Positions 61,788-64,000 of a stretch of 64,000 nt of DNA are shown one piece after another (the first letter of the stretch is position 1; every line of letters starts with the position of its first letter). Source of the DNA: Escherichia coli (GTDB taxonomy: Bacteria > Pseudomonadota > Gammaproteobacteria > Enterobacterales > Enterobacteriaceae); contig NZ_JAATUR010000001.1 in NCBI RefSeq assembly GCF_011881725.1, forward strand, positions 62,001-126,000, written 5' to 3'. Position numbers and translations under genes: made by a program. The notes beneath the pieces are model-generated. The model was not told where the DNA came from. It made no database searches and saw only the letters and a list, made by a program, of their open reading frames with translations.

Positions 61788-62552
61788 TTACTTTGCGTGC
61801 CAGTAAGCCGCTGCACGTACTCGCTGTGGATCATACTGTTCCGTTTCAAAGCGGCGACTTAAATTCTTCACTACCTTCCCTTCGCCAGTTATCCAGATGA
61901 AGTAATCATCGGCAGGGATTTGCAGCTGCGCCAGGCGCGCGTCTACCGCCTGCTCATCATGCGCCAGCCATTCGATGTTAAAGCCATCAAGGTGAGCGAG
62001 ATAATCCTGACAGGCATTATCCCGCACGCTAACCAGCACAGTAACTTGCGGTTTAACGGCAAGTTTGCTCAACGCCTCCAGACGACGGCGCAGTGCGGGC
62101 ATTCCGGATTCATCGCAGACATACACCTGATACGCATAATCCTCTGGCACCACCAGCGAACCGCGCGGCCCTGCCACCGTGAGTTTGTCGCCCGGTTGCG
62201 CCTGCATCGCCCAGCCGCTGGCGACTCCACCGTCGTGAATAAAGAAATCGATCGCCAGTTCATGGCGTTGTTCGTCATACAGTGGCGTGTAGTCGCGCGA
62301 AGGTGGACGTGGCCCTTCCGGCCAGACGATACCCTCTTCAGTTACCGTTGGCGGCACAAAATGACTGCCAGGCTCGGGAAAGAAAAGTTTGCTGTGATCG
62401 TCAAAGCCGCGCGACGTAAAACCGTCCAGCGCCTCGCCGCCGATGACAATGCGCTGAAAACCAGCGCTGATGCGCTCAACGCGTAACACGGTCAGTTCAC
62501 GGAAACGCAGATCATTGCGAACGCGCTGCGGGTAGCGGGGGGAGTTATTCAT
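61788..62552 (-). CDS. nfeF: NfeF (YqjH), NADPH-dependent ferric-chelate reductase
   Basis: The 254-residue SIP-family flavoprotein reduces ferric siderophores and chelates in the cytoplasm. It has the FAD-binding segment RDYTPLYDEQRHELAIDFF, TVAGPRGSL and a C-terminal NADPH domain (ITGEGKVVKNL). Control by Fur and NfeR is supported by operators immediately upstream. Confidence 0.96.
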   Translation of the reverse strand: MNNSPRYPQRVRNDLRFRELTVLRVERISAGFQRIVIGGEALDGFTSRGFDDHSKLFFPEPGSHFVPPTVTEEGIVWPEGPRPPSRDYTPLYDEQRHELAIDFFIHDGGVASGWAMQAQPGDKLTVAGPRGSLVVPEDYAYQVYVCDESGMPALRRRLEALSKLAVKPQVTVLVSVRDNACQDYLAHLDGFNIEWLAHDEQAVDARLAQLQIPADDYFIWITGEGKVVKNLSRRFETEQYDPQRVRAAAYWHAK

Positions 62553-62577
62553 TGTTATCGCCTTCGTGATGGTAATC

Positions 62578-62587
62578 AGATATATCT
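62578..62587. promoter_or_regulatory. NfeR operator half of the nfeF promoter
   Basis: AGATATATCT is a perfect ten-base palindrome 26-35 bases before the nfeF start codon, sharing the core of the long palindrome at 62791-62808. Confidence 0.75.
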
Positions 62588-62601
62588 AAAAAACTCGCAA
62601 A

Positions 62602-62616
62602 TGATAATGATTGTTA
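62602..62616. promoter_or_regulatory. Fur box upstream of nfeF
   Basis: TGATAATGATTGTTA matches 12 of 14 defined positions of the 7-1-7 Fur consensus TGATAATNATTATCA and is followed by further NATWAT-like units (AATCATGATAA). It lies about 50-64 bases before the nfeF start. Confidence 0.8.
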
Positions 62617-62693
62617 ATCATGATAAATGCAAGCGATTTGTAGTACTGAAACATCTGAAGTATGAGAAGACATTTAGCGCCGTTACAAGGCTA

Positions 62694-62723
62694 CCGGATG
62701 CGGCGTAAACGCCTTATCCGGCC
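62694..62723. repeat. REP element in the nfeF-nfeR gap
   Basis: CCGGATGCGGCGTAAACGCC followed by TTATCCGGCC is a single REP unit between the two divergent genes. Confidence 0.9.
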
Positions 62724-62790
62724 TGGATGTGAGATGCACTCACGTTTAAAAATTATTTTTACACTTGCAAGAATGCTCATATCAGATATA

Positions 62791-62808
62791 AATTAGATAT
62801 ATCTAATT
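62791..62808. promoter_or_regulatory. NfeR operator before nfeR
   Basis: AATTAGATATATCTAATT is a perfect 18-base palindrome, 19-36 bases before the nfeR ATG. Its core AGATATATCT recurs at 62578-62587 before nfeF. NfeR (YqjI) is known to repress itself and nfeF. Confidence 0.85.
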
Positions 62809-62826
62809 AAACAAAAGGAGGCTGAT

Positions 62827-63447
62827 ATGAGTCATCATCACGAAGGGTGTTGTAAACATGAAGGCCAGCCACGCCATGAAGGCTGCTGCAAAGGTGAGAA
62901 ATCAGAACACGAGCACTGCGGGCACGGTCACCAGCACGAGCACGGTCAATGCTGTGGTGGTCGCCACGGTCGCGGCGGCCGTCGGCAGCGTTTCTTTGGT
63001 CACGGTGAATTGCGACTGGTGATTCTGGATATTCTCTCGCGCGATGACAGCCACGGTTACGAGTTGATTAAAGCAATTGAGAATCTGACCCAGGGAAATT
63101 ACACCCCAAGCCCGGGCGTCATCTACCCAACGCTGGATTTTCTCCAGGAACAGTCGCTGATTACCATCCGCGAAGAGGAAGGCGGCAAGAAGCAGATTGC
63201 GCTGACCGAACAGGGCGCGCAGTGGCTGGAAGAAAATCGCGAACAAATGGAAATGATCGAAGAGCGGATCAAAGCCCGTTGCGTTGGTGCTGCACTGCGC
63301 CAGAATCCTCAAATGAAACGGGCGCTGGATAATTTCAAAGCGGTGCTGGACTTACGCGTTAACCAGAGCGATATCACCGATGCACAAATAAAAAAGATTA
63401 TTGCGGTGATCGACCGCGCCGCTTTTGATATTACCCAACTGGATTAA
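62827..63447 (+). CDS. nfeR: NfeR (YqjI), PadR-family nickel/iron-responsive repressor
   Basis: The 206-residue protein has an unusual N-terminus (residues 1-50) packed with His and Cys (HHHEGCCKHE, CCKGEKSEHEHCGHGHQHEHG), the metal-binding tail, then a PadR winged helix (about 62-130, ILDILSRDDSHGYELIKAIE) and a C-terminal helical region. It represses nfeF and itself and is inactivated by nickel. AAAGGAGG lies six bases before the ATG. Confidence 0.96.
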   Translation: MSHHHEGCCKHEGQPRHEGCCKGEKSEHEHCGHGHQHEHGQCCGGRHGRGGRRQRFFGHGELRLVILDILSRDDSHGYELIKAIENLTQGNYTPSPGVIYPTLDFLQEQSLITIREEEGGKKQIALTEQGAQWLEENREQMEMIEERIKARCVGAALRQNPQMKRALDNFKAVLDLRVNQSDITDAQIKKIIAVIDRAAFDITQLD

Positions 63448-63456
63448 TCGCCGATT

Positions 63457-63535
63457 GCCGGATGCGGCGTGAACGCCTTATCCGGCCTACACACCCCGTA
63501 GGCCCGATAAGATGCGCCAGCATCGCATCGGGCAT
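63457..63535. repeat. BIME (two REP units) after nfeR
   Basis: GCCGGATGCGGCGTGAACGC ... TCCGGC is followed by GTAGGCCCGATAAGATGCGCC ... GCATCGGGC, a pair of REP units in opposite orientation. Confidence 0.9.
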
Positions 63536-63566
63536 CGTGTACAAACGGCTCTATCCATCATACCGA

Positions 63567-64000
63567 TTAATGCAACACCGTCACCGCGTCTTCCAGTCGG
63601 CTGGCGCGGTGTTTAACCATTGCCGACACCAGGGCACTCTCTTCCACCAACTCTGCATTTTTCTGCGTGATCACGTTAAGTTCATCCACCGCTCGGGTCA
63701 GGCTGGAAAGCCCATCGGCCTGTTCCAGCGTTGAATGGCTAATCTGGGCGATCAACTGGGTGACATTTTTCACCTGGACCACAATATCGTCCATCGTCCG
63801 TCCGGCGGCATGCACCTGCTGCGAACCGGATTGCACCTTATCAGCACTGGCATCGATCAACTTACGAATATCGTTGGCCGCACTGGCACTGCGGCTGGCT
63901 AAATGACGCACTTCCCCCGCCACCACCGCAAAACCTTTGCCCTGCTCTCCGGCACGTGCCGCCTCCACCGCCGCATTCAGAGCAAGAATATTAGTCTGAA
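63567..64000 (-). CDS. aer: Aer, aerotaxis receptor (C-terminal part; N-terminus off the right edge)
   Basis: The frame ends at 63567 and runs off the right edge in frame, giving about 144 codons of the C-terminal signalling domain. It contains the conserved tip of the MCP hairpin ([20 protein letters not shown]) that binds CheA/CheW, as in Aer, and ends VTVLH without a CheR pentapeptide. The PAS and HAMP regions lie outside the window. Confidence 0.93.
   Translation of the reverse strand, partial: QTNILALNAAVEAARAGEQGKGFAVVAGEVRHLASRSASAANDIRKLIDASADKVQSGSQQVHAAGRTMDDIVVQVKNVTQLIAQISHSTLEQADGLSSLTRAVDELNVITQKNAELVEESALVSAMVKHRASRLEDAVTVLH

Overview
The window is chromosomal DNA of an Escherichia coli strain. 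Gene order and near-identical proteins match the 66-69 min part of the E. coli map: ygiQ, ftsP-plsC-parC, ygiS-ygiV-ygiW / qseBC, mdaB-ygiN, parE-yqiA-cpdA-yqiB-nudF / tolC-ygiBC, ygiD / zupT, ribB / ubiK, glgS / yqiJK, hldE-glnE-ygiF / ygiM-cca, uppP, folB / plsY, tsaD / rpsU-dnaG-rpoD, mug, ileX, nfeF / nfeR, aer. It is not K-12. Three blocks absent from K-12 sit at clean intergenic joints, and K-12 genes I expected at two places are missing (ygiZ after qseC; the ygiL-yqiGHI fimbrial genes between ubiK and glgS). The accessory content resembles extraintestinal pathogenic E. coli. Comparisons with K-12 are from memory, not from an alignment.

Layout. 1-1278: N-terminal 426 codons of ygiQ, cut by the left edge. 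1279-9030: accessory block 1, a GntR-family regulator followed by a six-gene operon (UxuB-like hexonate dehydrogenase, LgoD/RspB-like zinc dehydrogenase, Ldh2/YiaK-like dehydrogenase, and the P, Q and M subunits of a TRAP transporter). It looks like a sugar-acid uptake and catabolic unit feeding the hexuronate (Ashwell) pathway. 9118-19799: core genes for division, phospholipid synthesis, topoisomerase IV subunit A, the QseBC two-component system and quinone metabolism. 19800-27071: accessory block 2, the Fit iron-siderophore system (receptor FitA divergent from fitBCDE and the RpiR-type regulator fitR). 27100-35177: core genes from parE to tolC-ygiBC. 35178-38872: accessory block 3, arylsulfate sulfotransferase AssT with its dedicated oxidase pair DsbL/DsbI, behind a very AT-rich upstream region. 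38877-64000: core genes including zinc uptake, an FMN riboswitch on ribB, a single Ibs/Sib type I toxin-antitoxin unit, LPS heptose synthesis, the rpsU-dnaG-rpoD macromolecular synthesis operon, tRNA-Ile(CAU), the ferric reductase/NfeR pair with clear operators, and the C-terminal part of aer cut by the right edge.

How the parts fit. Two gene sets concern iron: Fit imports a ferric siderophore, and NfeF reduces ferric chelates under Fur/NfeR control. Envelope functions recur (ftsP, plsC, plsY, uppP, tolC, ygiBC, hldE, yqiJK, assT). No prophage, insertion sequence, integrase or CRISPR array was seen. The least characterised part is accessory block 1: its enzyme set, its internal hairpin between binding protein and permease genes, and a repeated TTGGTCTA motif make it a coherent, testable catabolic regulon whose substrate the sequence alone does not reveal.
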